Assembly (NCBI GenBank): GCA_020832345.1
Contig: JAFIEY010000110.1
Coordinates: 1 to 54,061, forward strand
From: Cryomorphaceae bacterium
Lineage (GTDB): Bacteria > Bacteroidota > Bacteroidia > Flavobacteriales > Schleiferiaceae
DNA length: 54,061 nt
Reading direction: 5' to 3'
The translations under genes and the position numbers were made by a program. Shown here one piece after another: positions 25,556 to 34,735 of the stretch. The notes beneath the pieces are model-generated. The model saw only the letters and a program-made list of their open reading frames with translations, was not told where the DNA came from and did no database searches. Every line of letters starts with the position of its first letter. Position 1 is the first letter of the stretch.

Positions 25556-25681
25556 TTGTCAAAAATTTTGTTTTAAAGTGCGAAGATATTGGGTAAACAA
25601 CTAGTGAAACGTTAGGTTTAGCTTTGTGTTCTTAATGTTTTCGCAAACTTCATGCTAAATTTGCTAGAGGGTAGAGGGTGA

Positions 25682-26554
25682 TTATTGTATTATAGATTTC
25701 AAATCATGTGGCTCAATCCACTCCAGTTGTTCTTTGTTTCTAAACCACGTCAATTGTCGTTTGGCGTATCTTCTAGTGTTTTGTTTGATATTTTCAATGG
25801 CCGCCTGCCGGGTACATTTTCCGTCGAAAAATTCAAAAAACTCAGCGTACCCAACCGTTTTTAGGGCGGTGTGAAACCGAAATTTTTCCACAGATCGCAC
25901 CTCTTCTTCCAGTCCATTCGCCACCATTTCATCAACTCTCATGTTGATTCGCCGATACAACTCCTCCCGAGGCCAGTTTATGCCATACATCTTCACGGGA
26001 TACGGTATGGAAATGAATTTATTTTTTCGAAAAGATGAAAACGGTTTGCCCGAAGCCATGTAAACTTCCAGGGCTCGTATTAATCGCATGTGGTTTTGTT
26101 GGTCCACTTGCTGAAAGTATTCGGGGTCTGCAATTGAAACCTCCTTTTGCAACCAGATCAGCCCCTTCTCCTGATAGGCTATATTTACTGCTTCCCGGAC
26201 ATCCACAGGCACAGCAGGTATTTCGTCCATACCTCTCAGCATCGCCGACAAATACAAGCCACTGCCCCCTACAGCTACGATGTCTTTTTTAGTGGAAAAG
26301 TAGTCTTTCAGAAACACCCTGGCATCTCTCGCAAAAGCCCCGGCGCTATATTCATTTTGTATGGATTTATTTCCCACAAAATGATGGGGAATGGATTGCA
26401 TTTCATCCGGAGTTGGCGCGGCAGTACCGATGGGAATTTCACGGAAAAACTGTCGGGCATCAAAGGAGATAATCTCAGCATTTTTGGCTTTCGCCAGTGC
26501 AATGGCCAAACCTGTTTTTCCCGAGGCCGTTGGTCCGGCCACTACCCAAATCAT
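25682..26554 (-). CDS. miaA: tRNA dimethylallyltransferase
   Basis: MiaA transfers a dimethylallyl group to A37 of tRNAs that read UNN codons. The 290-residue protein shows the P-loop GPTASGKTGLA (residues 7-17), the catalytic DARQFFREIPIGTAAP segment, the HHFVG region and the late RRYAKRQLTWFRN motif of the family. Its ATG overlaps the stop of the upstream ABC permease (TAATG), so it is the third gene of an ABC-ATPase/permease/miaA operon. Confidence 0.95.
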   Translation of the reverse strand: MIWVVAGPTASGKTGLAIALAKAKNAEIISFDARQFFREIPIGTAAPTPDEMQSIPHHFVGNKSIQNEYSAGAFARDARVFLKDYFSTKKDIVAVGGSGLYLSAMLRGMDEIPAVPVDVREAVNIAYQEKGLIWLQKEVSIADPEYFQQVDQQNHMRLIRALEVYMASGKPFSSFRKNKFISIPYPVKMYGINWPREELYRRINMRVDEMVANGLEEEVRSVEKFRFHTALKTVGYAEFFEFFDGKCTRQAAIENIKQNTRRYAKRQLTWFRNKEQLEWIEPHDLKSIIQ

Positions 26555-27342
26555 TACAAGTCACTTTTGACAAACAACCTCCAGGAAACCCCGACAAATA
26601 CTGCGATACTGATTAAAGAAACCAGAAAGGCTTGTAACGGAAAGTTTCCAATAAATTCCTCAATATTCAAAAGCACTTGTACATTATCCTGAAGCGGAAA
26701 GGTCACCAAATTTCGACTTGAAGATATGGGCAAAAAAGGCTTTAAAGATTTAATTGACAAACCCAAAATAGGCTCAACGATAAAGGCGTACAATAGCAAT
26801 AAAACCACACTTAATCCCGATTTGCGGGTAAGTTGCACCAACAGAAAACCGAGGGAAAACAACACCAAAAACTCAATGCCCCAGAGCAGTGGATAATACC
26901 AAAACTCGCGGTTTACCCTTTCCAAAACAACATTCGTGTGGGTGAGCAATACCACCGATAAAAAATAAATAAGTGCGATATGAAACACCACAAAAATAGC
27001 GGTTGTCATCCATTTGCCGGAAAACGATTCCAACCGACTCATGCCTTCCATCACCTGTCTTCGATGCATTTTGTATCGAAAATCCAATGCCACGTAAAGC
27101 AATAGCACGATTACAGAAAAGTATTTAAAGATTCCGGCCAAAAAACTCAGGGTTTCCAAAATAAAGCCCGGATTGAAGAGGCCAAAACCATCAACATTAA
27201 AATCTTGCTGATCCGGAATGGTTACCCATTTGGAAAAATTCATCGCCACTACGACGTAAAAAAACACATTAACGAGCAAAAGAATTGGGAAAATTGGATA
27301 CCCTCGGAGTTTAATCCCTTCAATGGAAAGTATTTTTTGCAT
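26554..27342 (-). CDS. ABC-2 type transporter permease
   Basis: The 262-residue membrane protein has about six transmembrane helices (near 18-38, 60-82, 105-130, 145-170, 175-195 and 235-255) and no nucleotide-binding motif. It follows the ATPase gene directly: its ATG at 27342 is one base past the ATPase stop (TAA at 27344-27346), so coupling fixes this start rather than 27381. Together they form an ABC-2 exporter; the substrate is unknown. Confidence 0.83.
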   Translation of the reverse strand: MQKILSIEGIKLRGYPIFPILLLVNVFFYVVVAMNFSKWVTIPDQQDFNVDGFGLFNPGFILETLSFLAGIFKYFSVIVLLLYVALDFRYKMHRRQVMEGMSRLESFSGKWMTTAIFVVFHIALIYFLSVVLLTHTNVVLERVNREFWYYPLLWGIEFLVLFSLGFLLVQLTRKSGLSVVLLLLYAFIVEPILGLSIKSLKPFLPISSSRNLVTFPLQDNVQVLLNIEEFIGNFPLQAFLVSLISIAVFVGVSWRLFVKSDL

Positions 27343-27343
27343 T

Positions 27344-28237
27344 TTATCTGGTTTTTTCAATAAACAATTTTTCAACACCATCTCGCAGTGGAACCAAGTG
27401 TTTTAACACAATACCCTTGTTAAACAAAAACGTATTAAGCGCCACCGCATCGCCGGGCAATTGTACTTCCACGTGCAGAAAATCCTCTTGAATTTCCGCA
27501 TGGATAAGAAAAGGCCAATCCTTCATCGTTTTGTGCAAATCGGCAATCGATACATTTGCAGCCACCTGATAGCGCACAGCGTCTCCGCTTTTCTCCGTAT
27601 CGTTGAGTACCGAGAAATCGACAAGTTGCCCCTTTTTAAAAATGGCCAAATGCGTGCATACCTTTTCGATTTCGTCGAGGATATGACTGGAAATAATAAC
27701 CGTGACCCCTTCTAGTGCGAGGCGTTTAATAAGGTTTCTCAATTCAAAAATACCTTCGGGATCGATGCCATTAAGAGGTTCGTCGAGCACTAAAACCTTT
27801 GGATTGCCCAACAGCGCACTTCCGAGTGCAAGTCGCTGCTTCATCCCAAGCGAGAAATTCCCGGCATTAACATCGGCCACGTGATCGAGTCCAACTTGTT
27901 GGAGAACTCGCCGACATTCTGCCTCATCGGCATTTTTTATCACCGCCGACATTTTAAGGTTTTGCATGGCGGTAAGTTTTGGGAGAAAAATTGGGGCTTC
28001 TAAAATACCGCCTACCTCACCGGGTAAGAATTTTTCACCACCATTAAACCACGAAAAATTACCTTCGGTGGGGTGGATAATGCCCAAAAGAATTCCTAAA
28101 AAGGTAGTTTTACCCGAGCCATTTGGCCCTAAAACACCCAGTACAGACCCCGTTGGGACATTCAAGGACACCTTTTGCAGCGCCCAAATATTCCCGTATT
28201 TCTTGGAAAGCGCATCGGTTTGAAGAATATTTTCCAT
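27344..28237 (-). CDS. ABC transporter ATP-binding protein
   Basis: The 297-residue ATPase has Walker A GPNGSGKTTFLG, signature FSLGMKQRLALG, Walker B VLVLDEPLNGID and a switch His in ISSHILDEIE. The C-terminal 80 residues are a regulatory-type extension seen in ABC-2 exporters (CcmA/NatA-like). It is the first gene of the ATPase-permease-miaA unit. Bacitracin-, lantibiotic- or sodium-export-type systems are possible roles, but no substrate evidence is present. Confidence 0.92.
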   Translation of the reverse strand: MENILQTDALSKKYGNIWALQKVSLNVPTGSVLGVLGPNGSGKTTFLGILLGIIHPTEGNFSWFNGGEKFLPGEVGGILEAPIFLPKLTAMQNLKMSAVIKNADEAECRRVLQQVGLDHVADVNAGNFSLGMKQRLALGSALLGNPKVLVLDEPLNGIDPEGIFELRNLIKRLALEGVTVIISSHILDEIEKVCTHLAIFKKGQLVDFSVLNDTEKSGDAVRYQVAANVSIADLHKTMKDWPFLIHAEIQEDFLHVEVQLPGDAVALNTFLFNKGIVLKHLVPLRDGVEKLFIEKTR

Positions 28238-28335
28238 AACACACTTTGAGGATTAAAAAAGTTTGTTTATATTTAGTCCCATTTTCAAATGACTTGAAGA
28301 CCGGTAAAAAAGTATAATTTTAAAACGACAAACTT

Positions 28336-28635
28336 ATGGAAAATATACAACCTATTGTTGCCAATGAGATAGAAAAAGAGCGCATCAATCAATTAAAGTT
28401 TCCCGACCACAAAGTCCTGACCAAATCGGAAGACATAAAAAGACTTCAAAACGCCCTACATCAAGCGACCAGTCTCGGTAATTTAAGCAAGCATAAGGTG
28501 CAGATATACTTTGAAGACAGCGAGGGATTAAAGTGTGTAAACACGACTGTATGGGCCATTACGGAGCACAACATCATGTTAAAAAGCGGCATGTCCATCC
28601 CAATTCATCGAATTCACGACGTCAAATTATTGTAA
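28336..28635 (+). CDS. Conserved small protein of unknown function
   Basis: The 99-residue protein has a helical N-terminal half (IEKERINQLKFPDHKVLTKS, then IKRLQNALHQATSLGNLSKH). The beta-rich C-terminal half, KVQIYFEDSEGLKCVNTTVW and IPIHRIHDVKL, suggests a small five-stranded barrel of Sm/SH3 type. I recall similar proteins widely in flavobacteria without assigned function. It is cytoplasmic and monocistronic, followed by two consecutive hairpins. Confidence 0.7.
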   Translation: MENIQPIVANEIEKERINQLKFPDHKVLTKSEDIKRLQNALHQATSLGNLSKHKVQIYFEDSEGLKCVNTTVWAITEHNIMLKSGMSIPIHRIHDVKLL

Positions 28636-28639
28636 TTTG

Positions 28640-28737
28640 AAACCAATTTGCAGATTGGTTTATATTTCTCCCCACGACACAGGTCTTGCCACCGACCCCC
28701 CCCCTTCCCGGCGAGTTGTGTTTTGGGGAGATTTTTT
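28640..28737 (+). terminator. Double hairpin ending in a terminator
   Basis: The first hairpin is AAACCAAT paired with ATTGGTTT (about 28640-28661). The second has a long stem built from CTCCCC (28668-28673) with GGGGAG (28725-28730) plus inner ACACA/TGTGT pairing, followed by seven T (28732-28738). The 35-base loop includes a run of nine C. The second is a clear intrinsic terminator; the large G/C-rich loop is unusual for a simple terminator. Confidence 0.75.
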
Positions 28738-28786
28738 TGTGAGTAATTATATGACTGATAAAGTGATAACTTGTAATCATAATATT

Positions 28787-28910
28787 GAGTCTGCTCTAAA
28801 AAGTCCTTTTCTGCCAAAATCTTCCTTGTCGATAGACTTTTGAATTCTTACTTGCTCCGGTTCAAAAATACCTAGATTTTGATTGAAATTATCCTTTTTA
28901 GAGTGGACTC
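28787..28910 (+). mobile_element. Miniature element, long form, copy L2 (124 bp)
   Basis: GAGTCTGCTCTAAAAAG to CTTTTTAGAGTGGACTC, with both ends carrying a compensating change (C to T and G to A) that keeps the terminal pairing. Perfect 6-bp duplication aatatt (28781-28786 and 28911-28916). It lacks the CTAAC/GTTAG inner stem of the other long copies through an internal loss of about 14 bases. Confidence 0.9.
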
Positions 28911-28923
28911 AATATTTAAAAAC

Positions 28924-28958
28924 AAAAAAAACCACAATCCCGAAAGAATGTGGTTTTT
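28924..28958 (-). terminator. Rho-independent terminator of atpDC
   Basis: Stem AAAAACCACA with TGTGGTTTTT (28949-28958); in minus-strand reading it ends in a long T run. It follows the atpC stop at 29011 and could also work on the opposite strand. Confidence 0.8.
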
Positions 28959-29010
28959 AATAAAATGGCGATAAGCGCTTAGAAATACGAATTTCCGATT
29001 TGGGAAAATC

Positions 29011-29286
29011 TTAGTCTGCCAATAACGACAAGGTGTTGTTTTTTACCTCAACAACGCCGCCTTTGATCTCAATTGATAGGTGGTTTCCTTCGAGGTTGAC
29101 TCTCCATTCTTCACTTAGGCTGTTTTTTTCGGCAATCTCCAGAACCACGATACCGGCAGTCAATGTGGAAATGATGGGTGCGTGGTTGTCGAGTACCTGA
29201 AATAATCCTTCTGATCCGGGCAATTGGACTGCTACGGCCTCACCGGAAAACAGTTTTTTCTCTGGAGATATGATATCTACACGCAT
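29011..29286 (-). CDS. atpC: F0F1 ATP synthase subunit epsilon
   Basis: This is the 91-residue short form of the epsilon subunit, covering the N-terminal beta-sandwich that binds gamma and the c-ring: MRVDIISPEKKLFSGEAV, then LPGSEGLFQVLDNHAPIIST. The C-terminal regulatory helix pair is absent, as is common in Bacteroidota, so latent inhibition of ATPase by that domain is not expected. It is cotranscribed with atpD, with 64 bases between them holding a G/C hairpin. The other atp genes are not in the window, a split usual for this phylum. Confidence 0.93.
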   Translation of the reverse strand: MRVDIISPEKKLFSGEAVAVQLPGSEGLFQVLDNHAPIISTLTAGIVVLEIAEKNSLSEEWRVNLEGNHLSIEIKGGVVEVKNNTLSLLAD

Positions 29287-29307
29287 GGTGATTACGTATT
29301 ATAAAAC

Positions 29308-29333
29308 GGCATCGGGGGGAAACCCCCAACGCC
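29308..29333 (-). promoter_or_regulatory. Intercistronic hairpin between atpD and atpC
   Basis: GGCATCGGGGGG pairs imperfectly with CCCCCAACGCC (29308-29333 as read on the plus strand). On the minus strand it is followed by GTTTTAT, only a weak T-tract. It may partly terminate or stabilise the mRNA and so adjust the beta:epsilon ratio. Confidence 0.55.
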
Positions 29334-29350
29334 TGTTTTTGTTGCTAAAT

Positions 29351-30916
<1,566 letters not shown>

Positions 30917-31112
30917 TCAACCAAAGAAATGAGAAAAATTTTGGATTTTTTTTCAAATGCAAATTGCGTGTTTTAAAATGCTGTTTGTCAAATTTTTAAC
31001 CTAAAAATGCTTTGTCAATTACACGTGATAAAAAGGGAAGATTTCAACGGGGCTGATGTGGAACGCTTCCATCGCAAGTATTTTACAGGTGGTGGGAAAC
31101 TTTCTCCGGTTG

Positions 31113-31120
31113 TACTTTTG
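31113..31120 (+). promoter_or_regulatory. Promoter -7 box of the gene at 31128
   Basis: TACTTTTG, an exact TAnnTTTG match seven bases before the ATG at 31128, which suggests a very short or absent leader. Confidence 0.5.
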
Positions 31121-31127
31121 CCCCATT

Positions 31128-31466
31128 ATGATTGAGTCTCTTTTAACCTCCATAGTGGCCGTTTTGCTACTGGTACTTTTTATCCTTTATGCATATAAAG
31201 TTGCCCAACACTACGCCTTACTCCACTTGAAAAAATATCGTAAATTACCCGATAACCCTTGGGCGTGCTGGAAATCTGGGGCAAATAAATCGCTGCGAAA
31301 TGAAGCACTTTTGTTGTATCCGCTTTTTTTTCCTGTGGATTTTGACGACAACGACAGCGAAGCAATAAGAACCCAAAAATCGGGGATAAAACGCATCAAT
31401 ATTCTAATCTATTGGGTACTAATTGTTGTACTTTTAGTGGGGATTTACGTGAGCAAATCACAATAA
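31128..31466 (+). CDS. Small membrane protein of unknown function
   Basis: From the ATG at 31128 the protein has 112 residues: an N-terminal membrane helix (residues 3-24), a polar centre with KYRKLPDNPWACWKSGANKS and FFPVDFDDNDSEAI, and a C-terminal membrane helix (about 91-109). The centre would face the cytoplasm in a hairpin topology. No family recognised. The frame is open 24 codons upstream, but the promoter box lies inside that extension. It precedes the CCA-adding-type gene by six bases and is probably cotranscribed. Confidence 0.7.
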   Translation: MIESLLTSIVAVLLLVLFILYAYKVAQHYALLHLKKYRKLPDNPWACWKSGANKSLRNEALLLYPLFFPVDFDDNDSEAIRTQKSGIKRINILIYWVLIVVLLVGIYVSKSQ

Positions 31467-31472
31467 ACGGAT

Positions 31473-32891
31473 ATGGAAGGGAAAGACATCGTGAGTGGGG
31501 ATATTTTTAAGCGCATTGGAGAAGCTGCGGATGACTTGGGATATGAGGCGTACGTGGTGGGAGGATATGTGCGGGATCATCTTTTGGGCCGACCACTGCC
31601 CAATGATATTGATGTGGTTGCAGTGGGTAGTGGAATTGAACTCGCCCAAAACCTCTCCAATCGTCTGCCAAAAAAACCAAAGGTGACGATCTTTAAACGT
31701 TTTGGAACCGCCATGTTGCGGCACAATAATATCGAACTGGAATTTGTGGGTGCCCGAAGGGAATCATACAACGCCGATAGTCGAAAACCCGTAGTGGAAG
31801 ATGGGACTTTGGAAGACGACCAACGCCGTAGAGATTTCACCATCAATGCCCTGGCAGTTCGGGTAAATGCCCTTGGATTTGGGACTTTAATTGATCCCTT
31901 CGACGGTATTAAAGATTTGGAGCGAGAGATCATTCGAACCCCGCTAGATCCGGACATTACTTTTTCTGATGACCCATTGAGAATGATGCGTGCCGTGCGT
32001 TTTGCCGCGCAATTAAAATTTACCATTCACCCAAAAACCCTTGCCGCCATTCGCAAAAATGCAAACCGGTTGTCCATTGTTTCTGTTGAACGGATCATGA
32101 CGGAATTTAATAAAATCATGACGACAAAAAAACCATCGGTGGGTCTTGCGCTCTTATTCGAAACCGACCTGATGCACCAGTTTTTACCAGAAATTGTTGC
32201 TCTGCAGGGCGTGGAAGAAGTGGAGGGACATCTGCATAAGGACAATTTTTACCACACCTTGGAGGTGGTGGATAACATTAGTAAAAATACGGAAAATCTA
32301 TGGCTGCGCTGGGCTGCCTTACTTCACGATATTGGAAAACCCGTAGTGAAAAAGTTTGATCCCAAGGTGGGATGGACTTTTCACGGACACGAATTTTTGG
32401 GGGGAAAAATGGTCAATCAGGTTTTTCGACGATTAAAATTACCACTGGGAGCGACCAGCAAATACGTAAAGAAAATGGTCGCGATGAGCAGTCGTCCTAC
32501 CGCCCTTACCAACGAGAACGTAACCGACTCCGCCGTTCGTCGTTTACTCTTTGATGCCGGCGACGATATCGATGATTTAATGATTTTGGTAGAGGCCGAT
32601 ATCACCACCAAAAACGAAAGAAGAAAGAGAAGGTATCTGAATAATTTTCAAGAGGTTAGACAGCGATTGGAAAAAGTTGAAGCCGAGGATAAACTCAGAA
32701 ACTGGCAACCACCCATCAGTGGGGAGGAAATCATGAAAGTATTTGACTTGCCCCCTGGCAGGGAAGTTGGTTTGATTAAAACGGCCATTAAAGAAGCCAT
32801 TTTGGAAGGGAAAATCCACAATGATTTCGATGCTGCTTATGCCTACATGATGAAAGAGGGAGAGGCGATTTTAAGGGATCAGGGGGTGTGA
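31473..32891 (+). CDS. CCA tRNA nucleotidyltransferase / poly(A) polymerase family with HD domain
   Basis: The 472-residue class II nucleotidyltransferase has GGYVRDHLLGRPLPNDIDVV with the DxD metal site, the RRDFTINALA motif and LRMMRAVRFAAQL, typical of tRNA CCA-adding enzymes. An HD phosphohydrolase-type domain follows (ALLHDIGKP, with HEFLGG). It adds or repairs the tRNA 3'-CCA. The HD domain may give phosphatase or phosphodiesterase activity. CCA-adding and poly(A)-adding members cannot be separated by eye. Confidence 0.92.
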   Translation: MEGKDIVSGDIFKRIGEAADDLGYEAYVVGGYVRDHLLGRPLPNDIDVVAVGSGIELAQNLSNRLPKKPKVTIFKRFGTAMLRHNNIELEFVGARRESYNADSRKPVVEDGTLEDDQRRRDFTINALAVRVNALGFGTLIDPFDGIKDLEREIIRTPLDPDITFSDDPLRMMRAVRFAAQLKFTIHPKTLAAIRKNANRLSIVSVERIMTEFNKIMTTKKPSVGLALLFETDLMHQFLPEIVALQGVEEVEGHLHKDNFYHTLEVVDNISKNTENLWLRWAALLHDIGKPVVKKFDPKVGWTFHGHEFLGGKMVNQVFRRLKLPLGATSKYVKKMVAMSSRPTALTNENVTDSAVRRLLFDAGDDIDDLMILVEADITTKNERRKRRYLNNFQEVRQRLEKVEAEDKLRNWQPPISGEEIMKVFDLPPGREVGLIKTAIKEAILEGKIHNDFDAAYAYMMKEGEAILRDQGV

Positions 32892-32897
32892 TTTTTT

Positions 32898-33728
32898 TTA
32901 AAAGTTATAACCTAATCTGACACCAATAAGCAATGAGGCCAAGTTGTCGATTCGGGTTTGCATTACCCTTGGGCGATCTAAATCATCAGGATTATCAGTG
33001 CCCCCCGAAAACTCAAAAGATGATTCTCTGGTGTTTAAATCATTGATTCGGTTTTCATCATTTACAGAAAATGCGGCAACGTACGACTTATTAAATTTGG
33101 TGTTCACACTTCTAAAATGAAAAAACCAGGCGGCAATTATTCCGTTGTAAACCTCGTATTCTCTGCCAAATTCTAGCCAATAACCATAAGCAGACTGATC
33201 ATATTGTGCAGTTAGTTCACTTTCAAATATATTCCCGTTTGTTTCATAGGTATTTTCAATGTTCAATTTTTCATTTCGGTTAATTAATGCCGCACCCACA
33301 GATACAAACATAGTGGTTCTTTTTTCGGGCGTAAACCTATATCCAATATTTAAACCGTATTCGAGGTGTGATATACTTCTATTGTAAAAGGTTTGACCGG
33401 ATTGAATTGGGCCTTTAAAAATGCTGCTTATATGGGAAACGGAAAAATGACAATAAAAGTGATCCCCCAAACTGCTGCCACCTTGCAAATTAAATCCTGA
33501 ATTTAATGCAGCTTCTTGTGATGCTAAGAAAATCCCTCTCGAGGTTATTTGTTGTGGATGAAGGGCTAACTGAGCATAATGGTTGGTATAATTTAATACG
33601 TCATTCCCCTTTACGTCTATTCCAAAAAGATAATTGGCTCGAATTTCCGGACGAAAATTTTGTGCTTTACCGGTGAAACCGCAAAAAAGTATGACTATAA
33701 ACAGAGATTTAGAAATTCCGGAGATCAT
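32898..33728 (-). CDS. Predicted outer-membrane beta-barrel protein
   Basis: The 276-residue protein has a signal peptide (MISGISKSLFIVILFCGFTGKAQ). Alternating amphipathic strands follow (EYGLNIGYRFTPEKRTTMFV, AYGYWLEFGREYEVYNG), and the terminal aromatic strand SLLIGVRLGYNF is the usual outer-membrane insertion signal. It is the last gene of a three-gene unit after a TonB-dependent receptor and a DUF4249 lipoprotein, so it may take part in the same uptake or surface function. No known family recognised. Confidence 0.75.
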   Translation of the reverse strand: MISGISKSLFIVILFCGFTGKAQNFRPEIRANYLFGIDVKGNDVLNYTNHYAQLALHPQQITSRGIFLASQEAALNSGFNLQGGSSLGDHFYCHFSVSHISSIFKGPIQSGQTFYNRSISHLEYGLNIGYRFTPEKRTTMFVSVGAALINRNEKLNIENTYETNGNIFESELTAQYDQSAYGYWLEFGREYEVYNGIIAAWFFHFRSVNTKFNKSYVAAFSVNDENRINDLNTRESSFEFSGGTDNPDDLDRPRVMQTRIDNLASLLIGVRLGYNF

Positions 33729-33739
33729 AATAAAAAAAA

Positions 33740-34732
33740 TTAAAATTCAACAATTGCGCCCCACTTTGCTCGTCCAATTCCACCGACAATTCCAGTTCCA
33801 TTTTTTACGTTGGAATACGTTGTGGGCGGTTCAATAAACGGATCATAAAAGTTGCTTGAGTTTAGGTCATCAAGTTGCATTACATATTTATATAGAGGCT
33901 CCGACATCACATCTACAATTGTAATCATAGAATCGATACTATGTCCTGAGGCTTGAGATATAATTAAGTTTTTAAATTGAAAGCTGCTGTTTTCCAAATC
34001 ATCGTAATCTAAACTTAAAACGAAATATTCTCTTGAAATAATATTTATTTGAAAAGCTTCATTATAAATAGTATAGTTAGTGTGTAAAGCCTTATAACAA
34101 TTAGATTGCACGGTTCTTGCGCATGTCCAAACCTCACTAAATACGTGAGGAAAAAAACGCTTGGTTGTACTTGGCCCAAATGTAGCTTCACAATGGCGAA
34201 TAAGCGCTTTTCGATTACTTGGGTCAATAGAGTCCCATTCATCAATAATATTGAGTACAGCAGCTTCGGGAATTATCGTTTCCCCGTGTAATACTATATC
34301 ATCTTTCAGCGTGGCTCTAATCTCATACGACTTGCCCTCTTGAATAAAATGTGTGCCTATATAGCATTTTTTCTGGTCATCCCATGGAAGTATTTCAATG
34401 AAATTCCCATCTTCATATATTTCAACTTCCGCATTGCTTATGTCGATAAATTGAAAATTTCTAGGTTTCGTTTTTGAAGCTGATTCGTGTAGGTAAACCT
34501 CTACAATTTCACCAGAAATCAAAAGGGTATTAAGAACAGGAACTTTTTCTTCAAAAACATCTTCCAGTTCTTTTTTCACACAAGAAATGAAACCAAAAAT
34601 AACAAGAAAAAGTAGTGAAATTTGTTTGTGAAACAACCTCTTATCCCAAATTTTTTTGAAAAGAACAACCAAAAGTGGATGCCTCATAAGTGCAGGCAAT
34701 TCGATTGTTGTAATATTTGCATTTTTGTCCAT
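33740..34732 (-). CDS. DUF4249 family lipoprotein
   Basis: The 330-residue protein has a lipoprotein signal ending ISLLFLVIFGFISC; the mature start VKKELEDVFEEKVPVLNTLL and later NAEVEIYEDGNFIEIL and GKSYEIRATLKDD match the DUF4249 pattern. Members sit beside TonB-dependent receptors and are thought to be their surface or periplasmic partners. The long polar N-terminus before the signal peptide (about 35 residues) suggests that a later ATG, for example at 34687, may be used. It begins three bases after the receptor gene. Confidence 0.83.
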   Translation of the reverse strand: MDKNANITTIELPALMRHPLLVVLFKKIWDKRLFHKQISLLFLVIFGFISCVKKELEDVFEEKVPVLNTLLISGEIVEVYLHESASKTKPRNFQFIDISNAEVEIYEDGNFIEILPWDDQKKCYIGTHFIQEGKSYEIRATLKDDIVLHGETIIPEAAVLNIIDEWDSIDPSNRKALIRHCEATFGPSTTKRFFPHVFSEVWTCARTVQSNCYKALHTNYTIYNEAFQINIISREYFVLSLDYDDLENSSFQFKNLIISQASGHSIDSMITIVDVMSEPLYKYVMQLDDLNSSNFYDPFIEPPTTYSNVKNGTGIVGGIGRAKWGAIVEF

Positions 34733-34735
34733 GAC

